NCBI RefSeq assembly: GCF_035594125.1
Contig: NW_026973698.1
Span: 742,501-806,500, forward strand
Direction of reading: 5' to 3'
Length of the DNA: 64,000 bases
Source of the DNA: Scylla paramamosain
Lineage: Eukaryota; Arthropoda; Malacostraca; Decapoda; Portunidae
Part shown: piece by piece, positions 13,846 to 23,900 of the stretch
How the letters are laid out: each line of letters opens with the position of its first letter
Position numbering within the stretch: position 1 is the stretch's first letter
Notes under the pieces: model-generated
What the model saw: only the letters and a program-made list of their open reading frames with translations
Told to the model about the DNA's origin: nothing
Databases searched by the model: none
Made by a program: the position numbers and the translations under genes

Positions 13846-13849
13846 CCTC

Positions 13850-14063
13850 AAGGGTGGCTGTCCCATCTCTCAAGTGGCCACATTTTGCAGGTGTCCCCAA
13901 CCCCTCCCGCCCTGAGTGAACACACCCCCAGACAAAACCTCTAAGGGGGCCAAGGGGAAGGGAGCAGCCCAGGCCCCTTGCAATGCTGAGAGAGGTATGT
14001 CACTTCACTGCCAAGAAGGAAAGTTTCAGCTTCATTTTGCATGTGGTTTGTGTTGCTTTATGA

Positions 14064-14109
<46 letters not shown>

Positions 14110-14410
14110 TTATACAGTTGGTTCAGATATCCTACATGTCAATTGTTTTTGCTTTATTTATCAGTGTGTTCCTATTTTATATCTCTAGTTTTACATTGTC
14201 GTAGTTGACAGTGAGCAGTTGTGTTACATCTGCATTGTTTTACTTTTATTTGTCAGCAAGCCTCTTCATCTGATACAGTTCCTGCCAGTTTGAACTGATT
14301 TTGACTCTGCAAGGGAAGTATCCATAACTCCTCATTACTTTGAATATGAGGAGGACAGTTTCAACTTCATCTTTATCTCTTTTGCTTTATCTTTCATTCA
14401 ACAGTGAATC
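13850..14410. other. Unassigned sequence with a poly-T run of about 42
   Basis: The poly-T run lies at about 14067-14108. It might be the poly-A tail of a minus-strand retroposed sequence, but no recognisable body lies upstream. Nothing else is supported here. Confidence 0.5.
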
Positions 14411-14416
14411 CTTATG

Positions 14417-15193
14417 CAGGGGAACTTCAGTTTTTTAACTTAATTTGTTCGTAAATGTCGTTCCAAATCCAAAATGTTTGAAAACCGATACTATTTTCCC
14501 CACAGGAGTCATTCTAAAATAGATTAATCCATTCTCAGACTCGCATCCACCATGTCTTAGTGGGTAATGACCAACACTCCCGCTGCTAAGATGGCTGCTC
14601 CACAGCATCTCCAGCTTAGAATTTTTTTATTCAGAAAAGCTGTATTGAATGAACTTAGTGATACAGAACTCATCAAAAGATATTGTTTAGACCATGCTGG
14701 CTTTCTCTTTGTCACCCATGAAGTGAGGGAAGCCTTACAGAGACAGAGAGGAGCAACCCACTCGCTGCCAAAAATGAAGGTGATCATAACACTTAGACAT
14801 CTTGCTGCTGGGAAAAGCTACTGGAAAAATGCAGTTGTGTAGTAGTGATGGCTTTGTGGCTCATCGGGAGAGCCACAGGAGGCTTGGGATTACTCCTGAG
14901 CCCCGAACCTTGTTTGTTTACATTGAGGTTCTTCAGTAGGATCATATTTAACTTATTTCAAAGATTGAATTACTGTCTTACCCTCTGTGTCTCTCCTCCA
15001 AAGGAAATATTTATAGAAACTATAAATTAGTAATAAATGGCAGCTTTTGTTACGTGTTGTAGTATTTGAAATCGAGTAACTTTGTTTGAAAACCAAATTA
15101 TGGTACAGTAATCAAAGCAATTAGGAGTTAAAATTTTTGTTCAAAAACAGAGTTGTTCGGAGAGGGAGACATTCAGTAACTGAGGTTCCACTG
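14417..15193 (+). mobile_element. DNA transposon remnant with PIF/Harbinger-like N-terminal coding piece
   Basis: The ends are imperfect inverted repeats: CAGGGGAACTTCAG at 14417-14430 and the complement of CAGTGGAACCTCAG ending at 15193. An open stretch at about 14567-14842 (+) encodes a block of the form L-S-D-T-E-L-I-K-R-Y-x-L-D-x-A-G ... F-V-T, then M-K-V-I-I-T-L-R-x-L-A-x-G-K. This is the usual N-terminal region of Harbinger/HARBI1-type transposases. The DDE core is absent. A second, more decayed copy of the same arrangement lies at 41625-42260. The TIR style looks more pogo-like than Harbinger-like, so the element may be a composite. Confidence 0.5.
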
Positions 15194-15199
15194 TATACA

Positions 15200-15785
15200 T
15201 TTCTTGGATTCATTTTATCACTGAGAAGGAAGTGTACATAATGACCTCATGTCTTCCACAAGTGGTGCACTGTGTTGTGTGGTAATGCAGCAGCCAGCTG
15301 TGGACCTCATGAGTGTTATCACCCCAGAGGTACTCATGGGGCATCACAGTGCATATTTACAGTGTAAGAGCACAGAGACCTGTGGTCATAACACGCTGCT
15401 ATATTCATCCCAGGCTTTGCCAGATTCTTGATAGATGACTGTGTGTGCCAGAAAAAAGCTGAAACAATGTTGCTTATCTTAGCTCTTATTATACATCATC
15501 CATTTGAGAGAGGCACAAAGTGAGTGTCCCAGCAACATAATACATATTCCTTGTAACTAAAGGAATCTATACACAAGAATGAGATTACCTCAGCTACCAC
15601 TGACATGTTGGGATTGAAGGGTAAAATGAAGTGTGAGGTGGTATCAAAGCCCCAAGACTAGTTCCATAGTACACCAACAGGTGGCTGTACAAGGATGCAT
15701 GTCTGATGGGACTGGACCGTGACAGTTATCAAGCAGTCTGCCAATTGGTGTCTTTCTGTGAACTTTGTGAGCCATATCACATGAG
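15200..15785. other. Unassigned sequence
   Basis: No coding frame, RNA or TE terminus recognised between the Harbinger-like and mariner-like remnants. Confidence 0.4.
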
Positions 15786-15789
15786 TTTT

Positions 15790-16290
15790 GTGGCCTCATG
15801 CTGAACTTCATATTTCATCATGAACTGCAAACAAGAGCAGAGTTAACACCAAATTGTGTGTCAAATTCAGCAGAGACCTTTGACATGATTTAGCACATGT
15901 GTGGCAAGGAAGCAGTGAGTTATGTGAGGTGCGTCAAGTGCCATGTATTCTTCAGGAGCAACAGAATATTTCTGGAAGATGACAAGAGGTCAGGATGATA
16001 TTCCGTGAGCTCAGCCACTGAAAACATGGAAACGGTTGAGTGACGTGCAAGGGAATTGTTGGAGATCAGCGAAGGGAGTTGGTGTCAGGGTTGGTGCATC
16101 ATACAGAACAGCTGAGACAATCCCCAAGTTTGATTTGAATATGACCACATAGCTGAAAAATGTGTGCCCAGGCTTCTGATCTCCAAACAGAAGGTGTGCC
16201 AGATGACCCAACCTTCACGTTGAGGGTCTCCACTGGGGACAAGACCTGGATCCACACTTCATTTGTAACTTCTTCCTAAAGATAAAGGAA
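15790..16290 (+). pseudogene. mariner-like (Tc1/mariner) transposase remnant
   Basis: The plus-strand translation, with stops, recalls the helix-turn-helix and early DDD region of mariner transposases. There is an L-E-D-D-x-R-S-G block at about 15970-15995, then A-E-K-C-V-P-R-L-L (about 16150-16180) and T-G-D-K-T-W-I-H (about 16230-16255). The last corresponds to the mariner box holding the first catalytic Asp. The remaining catalytic residues and the TIRs were not found. Old and inactive. Confidence 0.55.
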
Positions 16291-16344
16291 GCTGTGGGTG
16301 AAAAGGATGCCATCTTGACACCATGAAATGAGAAAGGATGGATC

Positions 16345-16590
16345 TAAGTTTGAAAAGTCAGACTTAAAAGGGAGATAGGAAGGAATTGGTTTTCAGATGG
16401 AGTGGTAGGTGAATGGAATGGACTCAGTAATCAGGTTGTTGGTGTTGGTTCTTTAGGAGTTTTAAAAGATTTATGGATGGGGATGGTAGATGGAAATAGG
16501 TAGGTATATTTTGTGCAGGAACTGCCACGGGTAAGCCTTATGACTTCTGGCAGCCTTTCTGATTTCCATATGTTGTTATCCTGTGTTCCA
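16345..16590 (+). mobile_element. CR1-like LINE 3' tail (family 'C'), copy 1
   Basis: Encodes a degraded C-terminal block (R-N-W-F-S-x-x-V-V-x-E-W-N-G-L-S) followed by a shared 3' UTR with GATTTATGGATGGGGATG and a CTTCTGGCAGCC-like segment. The same tail occurs at 22190-22425 and 53885-54145, and its protein resembles the LINE-B C-terminus. Confidence 0.6.
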
Positions 16591-16594
16591 TGGA

Positions 16595-17285
16595 AGAGGT
16601 TGAGCCTGAGTCACAGAAGGTGCTTAACATGCTTTGAGAACAAGACTTACTGAACACATGTGAGCAGTGACAGCGGGACTGGGACCACTTTATTGGTGGT
16701 CAAGGTGACTGTTTTGAAGGAGTGATGTCCAAACTTAATACATGGATAAGTCTTGTAACATTTTGATATCAGTCATCTTGTATTCTAAATCTAGCAGTTA
16801 GTATTGCAGTGCCATACATTGTACATGTTCCTCCACACTCATCTCTTTTCCTGCACAGAGTAGTGATGTGTGGAGTAGGATGGTGGTTTTGAGAGAATAG
16901 TTCCGGACATCATCTGTTCTGCTGTAATAATCTGAAATACAGTAAGGTGGTGTGGACAAATGGTAACAGTAAAAGTGAATGAGTTTGTAAATGTTTATGG
17001 TTTCTCCAAATATTGGTGCCACAAATTCCAGTGAATTTCATGTGAAATAAATTATTGGTATGTGGACTAATAAACTGCTTTTTATGAGGAGTTCCACAAA
17101 GACCAAGATTTGGAATGTGATCTTTGGAGGAAGTTGTCTGATCTTTTTTACTACTCTGGGCAAGTTTGTATGAATGAAATGAAGGAATGCTAGAGGGAGG
17201 CGGCCAGTGAGGTGGATACTTGCTCTCAGTGGGTGAGTACTGGGGGAGAGGTGACAGGGAAGGCTCTCACCACACTATATTACAA
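16595..17285. other. Unassigned sequence
   Basis: No supported gene or element boundary. Confidence 0.4.
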
Positions 17286-17289
17286 CAGA

Positions 17290-17590
17290 ACAAGTGGAGA
17301 TGAATAGGCAAGATGCAAGCATGAAGGCACAGTTTCAGAGAACAATACGAGGGACCCATCAGGTCCATAAGCCTTCTGAGGGCAGCAAGGTTATGGAAAG
17401 CATCACTGCGAAGGATCTTAATGGGTAGCATGAAGTAGTTGGAGGGTAGAGGAGAGGGAGGAACAAGCCCTGGATCTTAATGGGTAGCCTGAAGTAATTG
17501 CTGCTGTTGCTCTTTCGGCCAATCAAAGTGTTTCCCACCTCTGGTCTCATCTCGAGTACCAGCTCACTCCTTCCTGATTTCAGTGCTGCC
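17290..17590 (-). mobile_element. LINE-A connector fragment
   Basis: The minus-strand translation gives the G-L-x-x-P-x-x-Y-P-P-T-T-S-C-Y and P-S-E-G-L-W-T type segments found in the endonuclease-RT connector of the LINE-A copies at 39.9 and 44.5 kb. Frameshifted. Confidence 0.5.
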
Positions 17591-18084
17591 AATGCCCATC
17601 TTCACTACCCACGACACAGTGCTACTAATGTCATCCCCCCCTTCGTAAAGTAGTTTTAGGAACATGAGCACGTTGAAGTTGTTAACTTTCGAAATCAAAT
17701 GTAGTTATTTCAATTAAAACAGTACTTTTCATTAGTGAAGAGACAGGATAAACATTGAATTTAAATTTTTTGAAGATGTTTCTAAGTTTTCTAAGATCAA
17801 GATAAAAGTAAAGGCTTGGATTTTTCTTTTTTTTTTTACTTAAAATATCAATATTGTTATCACTACTATCAGAATTTTGAATTTATAGATTTATTGGTTA
17901 TCAAATATTGGCGATAAATTTATCACCAGTTACTGAGTTATCAGTTATCACTGATAACATTATCATCATTGATTTATTATTTATTGTGATAAATTTTTTA
18001 TCATTGCCAGCTATGCAATTGAGTGATTGCTTTATAGGGTTTACCTCTGTTTCTTTATAGCAGATATTTAGTATTGTACCTTCA

Positions 18085-19080
18085 CTTGATGATATGGATA
18101 ATGCAAACTTGGAAAGTCAGTAAACAAGTAATGTAATGAAGGTTGGGAACCAATGGTTTAGGACAAAAGAAAGAGTGAGGATTGTATGTCTGCATAGCAC
18201 ATACTATCACCTTTGTTATGCGCTCAGCACACAGAGATGGGTACCCTATGACACAGAAACAGTAGTCATTCCAAGGCAAATCAGCATAATACCTACTTGG
18301 CTCCAGTAGGGGCAAAATGACAAAGGCACCTCCACTTTGGGGAATCCTGGGGACGGATTGGAAGGATAGGACAAGATGCAGATACGAGGTTGTGATTGGA
18401 GGAGCCCAATGGAGATGATAGGATGATAGCATAAGGAGAAGGGTTAGAGGTGAGAAAAAGGTCAAGAATGTTGGGCATATCTCCAAGACAATCAAGAATA
18501 CAAGTAGAGTGTTGTACCAGTTGCTCTAGGTCATGGAGGATAGCAGAGTTAAAGGCTAGTTCACCAGGATGGTCAGTGAAGGGAGAGGAAAGGCAAAATT
18601 AGTAATGAACATTGAAGTCTCCAAGAATGGAGATCTCTACAAAAGGGAAGAGATTCAGAACGTGCTCACTTTAGAAGTTAAGTAGTCAAAGAATTTTTAT
18701 AGGAAGAGGAGTTACTTGTAGGTGAGAGGTATACAGCACAGATAAATCTTGGTTTAGAGTGACTGTAGTCATAGCCAGACGGCAAAAAATCCAGAAGATT
18801 CAAGAGTGTGGGTACAAGAGCAAGTTAAGTTGTTGTACACATAGTTGCAACATCTAGCTTTGGACAGAAAATGATAGAGAAAGTAGGGGGGAACAAAGAA
18901 GGGGGTACTGTCAGTTGCCTCAGACACCTGTGTTTTGGGGAGGAAAAGATGAAGTTTAGTAGAGAGGTTGTGTTCTACAGATTGAAAAGAAGATGTAAGG
19001 CCACAAATGTTGCAGAAGTTATTGAAGAAAAAGTTGAGGGTGGTGTCAAGACACTCACCAGAAGAGCAGTCTGATCTGGG
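18085..19080 (-). pseudogene. LINE-A endonuclease domain, decayed
   Basis: Read from 19080 down, fragments of the LINE-A 5' region appear: the N-I-C-G-L block, T-Q-V-S-E-A-T-D-S (about 18930), [10 protein letters not shown] (about 18460) and the P-L-G-S-S-N-H-N-L motif (about 18400). The last holds the S-x-H/N-H endonuclease signature. It ends with W-N-D-Y-C-F and P-K-P at 18270-18130. Numerous frameshifts. Together with 17290-17590 it may be one broken insertion. Confidence 0.65.
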
Positions 19081-19084
19081 GACA

Positions 19085-21480
19085 TTTGTCCTGGGGACTC
19101 CGAGGCTGGTGTAGGAGTTGCCATGATAATTTTGAATTTTGAGTGAAGGGTGTGCATGTATTAGGTGCAAGTAGAGTTGTGTGAAAGAACAGAATTTTTA
19201 AAAGGCAGGTTGTGAAATGTTCAGTGAGGTCGCAGCTGGCTGTTCCATCTCTTTTGTCTTTCCTTTTTAGAACAGCTTTGTGGTGTGAAGGGATAGAGTA
19301 AAGATAAAAAGATTTGCCCATCTGTATAACAGGCCAAAAATCTGACACAGGATGGCCTAAACAAAGCTCCACACACTCATGCACACATCATTCACACTCT
19401 TAACCCTGTTGGTCTCTGGAAGAAAGACCAGAGTAAAAAAGATAAATGAATGAAAAGCAATAGTTGTTAGTGCGGTGATAGTCAGAAGTCAAGCTTCCTG
19501 TGCCTTGACATTTCCTTCAGTCTGGAGTTTTCTGATCTGCTCACAGTCTCCTCACAAAGTCTGGGAATAGATTGGTCCTTAGACTTGAGACTACAGGAAA
19601 TCACACAATCAGGAAAGTGAGTGCAAGAGTACACTCGGCTAATGACCTCAACTGTACAAAGATGACCAGTGTGCAGGACTCTCTTGTCATGACACAGCCT
19701 CTGCTCACACTGGCTGCCTGTGGGACTGCTGCCTCATTTACAAAGACCCACTGTATTTGATTTTTTACCTCTTCTTTTGTTATTTATTTATTTGTTCATT
19801 TATTTGTTTGGATTTTAATGCATTTATTTATCTTTATTATTATTGTTATTATCATTATTGTTGTTGTTGTTGTTGTTATTTATTTTATTTTATTTATTTC
19901 ATTTACTGGGTTTGTTAGTGTGTCTGTTGCTAGTAGTTCCTTTTATGGTTATTTGATTGATTTTCTTCTCCTGACCTCTGCTTTTCCTTATTATTTCATG
20001 GTTCCATTTAGATTTGCAGTTATAGGAGTATTATTTGTAACAATAATGGTGATAATAAAAATAGTTATGATAGAGAGTCCCAATTAATGACCATAACAAG
20101 CTCTCTGTTATAAATATTTCTTGCCATTAATAAAAAAAATAAAGTGTGCATTATTTTTTGTTTGTTATTCATAATTGCATTGAAACTAGGACACAAAGAA
20201 TGTACACCAGCATGCACACAAATGCTCAGTGAGTGAGTGAGTGAGTGAGTGAGTGAGTCAGTGAGTCAGTCAGTCAGTGTTTGATGCAGTACCATCAAAG
20301 TGAAATATCAGCAAAATAAGTCATGTACAATAATACACAGTGCACAATAGATAATACATGCTACATAATGAAATGATACATAACACTAAATACATATAAA
20401 AATACATAATACAAAAGACAATACATAAACACTACATAATCAATTTTTTTTTTTTTTTTATGTAGGAAGGACACTGGCCAAGGGCAACAAAAATAAGTGA
20501 CACTTAGTGCATATCTACCTTCAGCCCAAACAAAACAACAACACTACCAGTACAAGATACCTAATTAAATAAAGGATACACACACCGGCTCCAATAGAGG
20601 ATACCTAATTAACACACCTGATCCAATAGAGGGTACCAAATTAACACACCTGGTCTAAGTCAAAGCCTTACCACACCTGTACTGTCCTCAGGTGCAGCCA
20701 GCAAGGAGGCAAGTGGCTCATCTGTCAGTTCTAACCATGAGGAACTGGTGTGCGCCTACCACGCCCACAGCCACACCAATGGAGGGCCAACGACACTCAA
20801 GTCTGGCCAGTGTGGGTGGGAGTGCAGCTGAGAGTGGTGGTGTGATGAGTGTGGAGGCTTAAGGCTTATAGGTGATGTAAGAGATTAACTAAGATGTGGC
20901 TGGTGCAAAACAGTGTTGACGTGGTAGGTGGTGTGGCTGGGTGGTGTTGCCAGGGTGGGAGGGGAGGGGTGATGCTGTGGCAGGGAGTGATGGCATGGTA
21001 ATGGAGTGCTGTGATGGAGTGTTAAGCAAAAGTGCACTCATGTTTATTTATTGACTAAAGGTGATGCTGGGAGTGTGGGAGGAGGACCCCTTAGGGAACA
21101 GTAAGAGAGAGAGAGAGAGAGATGTAAAATAATTTGTCATTTCCTGTGATTTCTTGTGATTTATGACTGCAAAATTTACAGCTAAGAATTATAAAAAAAG
21201 GAAAATCATGAATCTTGAGAAATGCATTGAAAAGGAAAAAAATAAAGATTACAGTTCATTGCAGTGCAGAAGTTTTGATGTACAAATATTTCTGAACATT
21301 CAACAATTCTCTTCACATATTTTCTTAATATTTTAATGTGATGACATATGACCCTTGCTGTGGTGCCTTGAAAGCAATTAGTCAATTCATTCATTCATAA
21401 ATTGCAACCCATCTTTTTATACTGTGCCACTTTTCACTATATAGAGGACAGACAGCCATCACCACCACACATCTGGTCCT
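19085..21480. other. Mostly unassigned; (GTGA)n and a LINE-A tail fragment
   Basis: A (GTGA/GTCA)n microsatellite lies at 20230-20278. A minus-strand LINE-A 3' tail fragment (poly-T, then ACACTGGCCAAGGGCAACAA) lies at about 20442-20490. The rest, including AT-rich 19780-20180 and GC-richer 20680-21080, shows no gene I can support. Confidence 0.5.
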
Positions 21481-21491
21481 TTCCCTTGCAG

Positions 21492-21583
21492 GTGTGGTGA
21501 CAAGTAGTGAGGTCACCACTGAATCTGACACACCTGCTGAGCCTGACCTGGTGTCTTTCTGTGCTGCCCTGGGCAACAACTGA
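21492..21583 (+). CDS. Possible terminal exon of an unidentified gene
   Basis: A pyrimidine-rich tract and AG at 21490-21491 look like a 3' splice site. In the frame beginning at 21494 the next 29 codons are open and protein-like (acidic, Ser/Thr-rich, ending S-F-C-A-A-L-G-N-N) before TGA at 21581-21583. No upstream exon was found, so this rests on the splice-site look and composition only. It could be chance. Confidence 0.25.
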
Positions 21584-22189
21584 GCCCTGTGAGTCCCTGC
21601 CCTCTTCAAGCCAGGTCAGTCATGGTCAGGGGAAGCTCATATATTTCAGAACAGTGCAGGGATTCTCTCCAACACAAATGGAGACCTGCAAAATGTACCT
21701 GACTCTCTATATACCAGACAGGCAATCCTCATAGGGTGGCCCAGGCAAAGCACTACACTCTCATACACACATCATTCATACTCTTAGTTCCGTCACCTCC
21801 TGGTGGTTAGGAATCATCTTGTGGACCACTCTGCTACACCCCAGGAACTTGGGCATAGCACATCAGGTCATATACTCAGAAAATAAAGTGAAAATACTTG
21901 CTCCTGACAAGCTTACAAAACCAATAGTGCACTTGTGAACTCCTCCTAAACTAAGGAGATAAAACACTGTTATATTAGTTGCCTAAGATTGAAAAGTAGA
22001 TAGACTAAAGCACTCACTGTTTTGTGCTGCTTAGTGCCAGTTAGTGTGGAGTTAACACTTGGAGATTGAGAAAAGTACAAGGGGAAGAGACAGTTCACAT
22101 AGCCTGGTCTGAGTGTACCATTGCTTGAGGCAGGTGTCAGGCTGGCATGTATATGGATGGACAGGAGAGACAAAGCAGCAGAAATATGG

Positions 22190-22425
22190 CTAGATTTAAA
22201 AACAGTGAGGAATAAAATTGTTTTCAAATTGAGTGGTAATTGAATGATAACGAGGTTGTTAGTGTCAAGTAAATAGTGAGTTTTAAAAGATTACACAAAT
22301 TTATGGACCAGGATGATTGATCAAAATAGGTAGGCATGTTTTATACAGGGACTGACTGCCTCATGTAGGGCTGATGGCTTCTTGCAGCTTTTGTTGTTTT
22401 TATGTTCTTGTGTTCTTATAAGGGA
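22190..22425 (+). mobile_element. CR1-like LINE 3' tail (family 'C'), copy 2
   Basis: Shares with 16345-16590 and 53885-54145 the TTTATGGACCAGGATGATTG-like segment, the ACAGGGACTG block and the GATGGCTTCTTGCAGCTT 3' UTR. Confidence 0.55.
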
Positions 22426-23010
22426 ATAAGGTCTTAATGAGTAATGATAGAAGAAAAAGACAAGGTTAGTCATCATGACCAATAATCTGGCATTGGCACT
22501 GGTGGCTCTTGGTTTGCATAAGTTGTTTTACATTAATTAGTTTAATGTGACTTAAAATATAATAAATTCAGCCCTTTCACTGCAATAAGCAACAATTTGC
22601 AGCACTAAGAAATATGTATGAAATCTTTATAAGCATGTGCAAAAAAAAGAAGAGCATGAAAAAAGAATAGATTTTGCAATTCTTAGTGTAGTGTAGTGTA
22701 GTGTTTTGAGTAGATCAGGAACAGACATGCTGGAGTGCTGAGTGACTGAGGAAAGGTTTGCCAGACAACAGGGAAAGGGTTCATTGAATTTATGTGATCT
22801 TTTCACTTTAACACGACCTGTCGCTGTGCTTACATAAATATTAAGGAAATTTGTTTCCACTTTTTTCTTCATTTTTATTGTTTCAGCTTTTACATTTAAG
22901 GTTGGGATTAATAAACAAAGATAAACTGTATGAATTAGTATTATTCAATTATAGGTTAGGTTAGGTAAGGTTATCGCAGTGAAAGGGTTAAAAGAAATCC
23001 ATCCATCCAT

Positions 23011-23014
23011 ACAT
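23011..23014. repeat. Target-site duplication ACAT (left), Sola-like element
   Basis: ACAT directly precedes the left TIR and is matched by ACAT at 33390-33393 directly after the right TIR. Confidence 0.7.
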
Positions 23015-23183
23015 CGCTCGTTTGCGACAACGTCGTCATAACTCAAAAATAGCAATTTTTCACGAGAGCCATTTTAAAGAATGAAAACACTCTCAATATT
23101 GTGAATAGTCCCAAAAGACCATAGCTGGAACATTTTTTGAAACATCAAATAGTCCTTTAAAGTTTATAGAAATTGAAATAATT

Positions 23184-23187
23184 ATAT
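23184..23187. repeat. Target-site duplication ATAT (left), Gypsy
   Basis: ATAT precedes the 5' LTR and is repeated at 29590-29593 after the 3' LTR. Ty3/Gypsy integrases usually leave 4-6 bp. Confidence 0.85.
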
Positions 23188-23687
23188 TGTCACGAGAGGG
23201 CAAGATCATGAAGATACCCAGACTGAGTCCCAGCTGAAGTGGAGGATGACGTCACACTACGTCACCTCGCCGGCCGCCTACCCTGGGGCTCGGGAGTATC
23301 ACGTGACGTGTAGCAGCCCTGGGATTGGTGGCGGAACAGTTTGGGAGACAGAGTGGCGGGAGAACACTGGTGAGGGAAGAAAGCCCGCGCGTCGCCGACA
23401 CTGCCTCCTGTACTTGTATGTGCCTTTGTGAGCTGGAGCGAGGCGTCAAGAAGCCTTCCGAGGGTCGACAAGAGGCCCGGGGTGCCGAGCTACAGCATAG
23501 GACTACTGTGTAGTGTGAGCAACGGAGAATAGAGGGCCAGAAGCCACAAGTGTGTTTTACTACTCGCCTTCTGAGGGGAGCCAGGGGAGAACACGGAGCG
23601 CCGCAGGGTAAGTTCACCGTCACGTATGCAGGAAGCACCGGACCCTAAAAGTGTAAGTGTGACTGCCCACGGGGTGGTGAAGTTACA
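23188..23687 (+). repeat. 5' LTR
   Basis: 500 bp, beginning TGTCACGAGAGGG and ending GAAGTTACA. Identical to the 3' LTR except A at 23348 versus T at 29250, by my base-by-base reading. Confidence 0.95.
23247..23305 (+). promoter_or_regulatory. CRE-like palindrome and E-box in the 5' LTR
   Basis: A perfect TGACGTCA (the CREB/ATF consensus) lies at 23247-23254. A second ACGTCAC half-site lies nearby, and CACGTG lies at 23300-23305, followed by a further GACGTG. The same sites recur at 29149-29207 in the 3' LTR. Their use as promoter elements is inference; no clear TATA box is visible. Confidence 0.45.
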
Positions 23688-23688
23688 G

Positions 23689-23706
23689 TGGTGTCAGGAT
23701 CGTGGG
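23689..23706 (+). other. Primer binding site, tRNA-Leu type
   Basis: One base after the LTR, TGGTGTCAGGATCGTGGG begins. Its first 11 bases complement a tRNA 3' end of the form TCCTGACA-CCA, the usual animal tRNA-Leu acceptor end. It would prime minus-strand DNA synthesis. Confidence 0.75.
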
Positions 23707-23900
23707 ATGAGTTAAGTGCTAACTGTGTGCGTCGCGGTGTGTTACCGAGTGTGCGTGTGTATTGGACAGGGGAGGCGAGCAGCGGTGGTACGGGTAACGT
23801 ACTTGTGGATCGCAGCGGGCGGGCGGACGGTGCAGTGTGTTTTGCCATGGTAAGCTGCGTGTTGTGTTAAGTTACGGTGCCTTACAGTAATTAAGTCAGC

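Noticed and set aside
22950..22975. TAGGTTAGGTTAGG as an interstitial telomere
   Set aside because: Only two to three imperfect units here and at 46975-47010. AACCT-like motifs are common in arthropod DNA, so no telomeric origin can be argued.
23252..23848. Several 60-128-codon frames inside the LTR and leader
   Set aside because: They are chance frames in GC-rich LTR sequence, and most are repeated in the 3' LTR. No retroelement protein is expected there.
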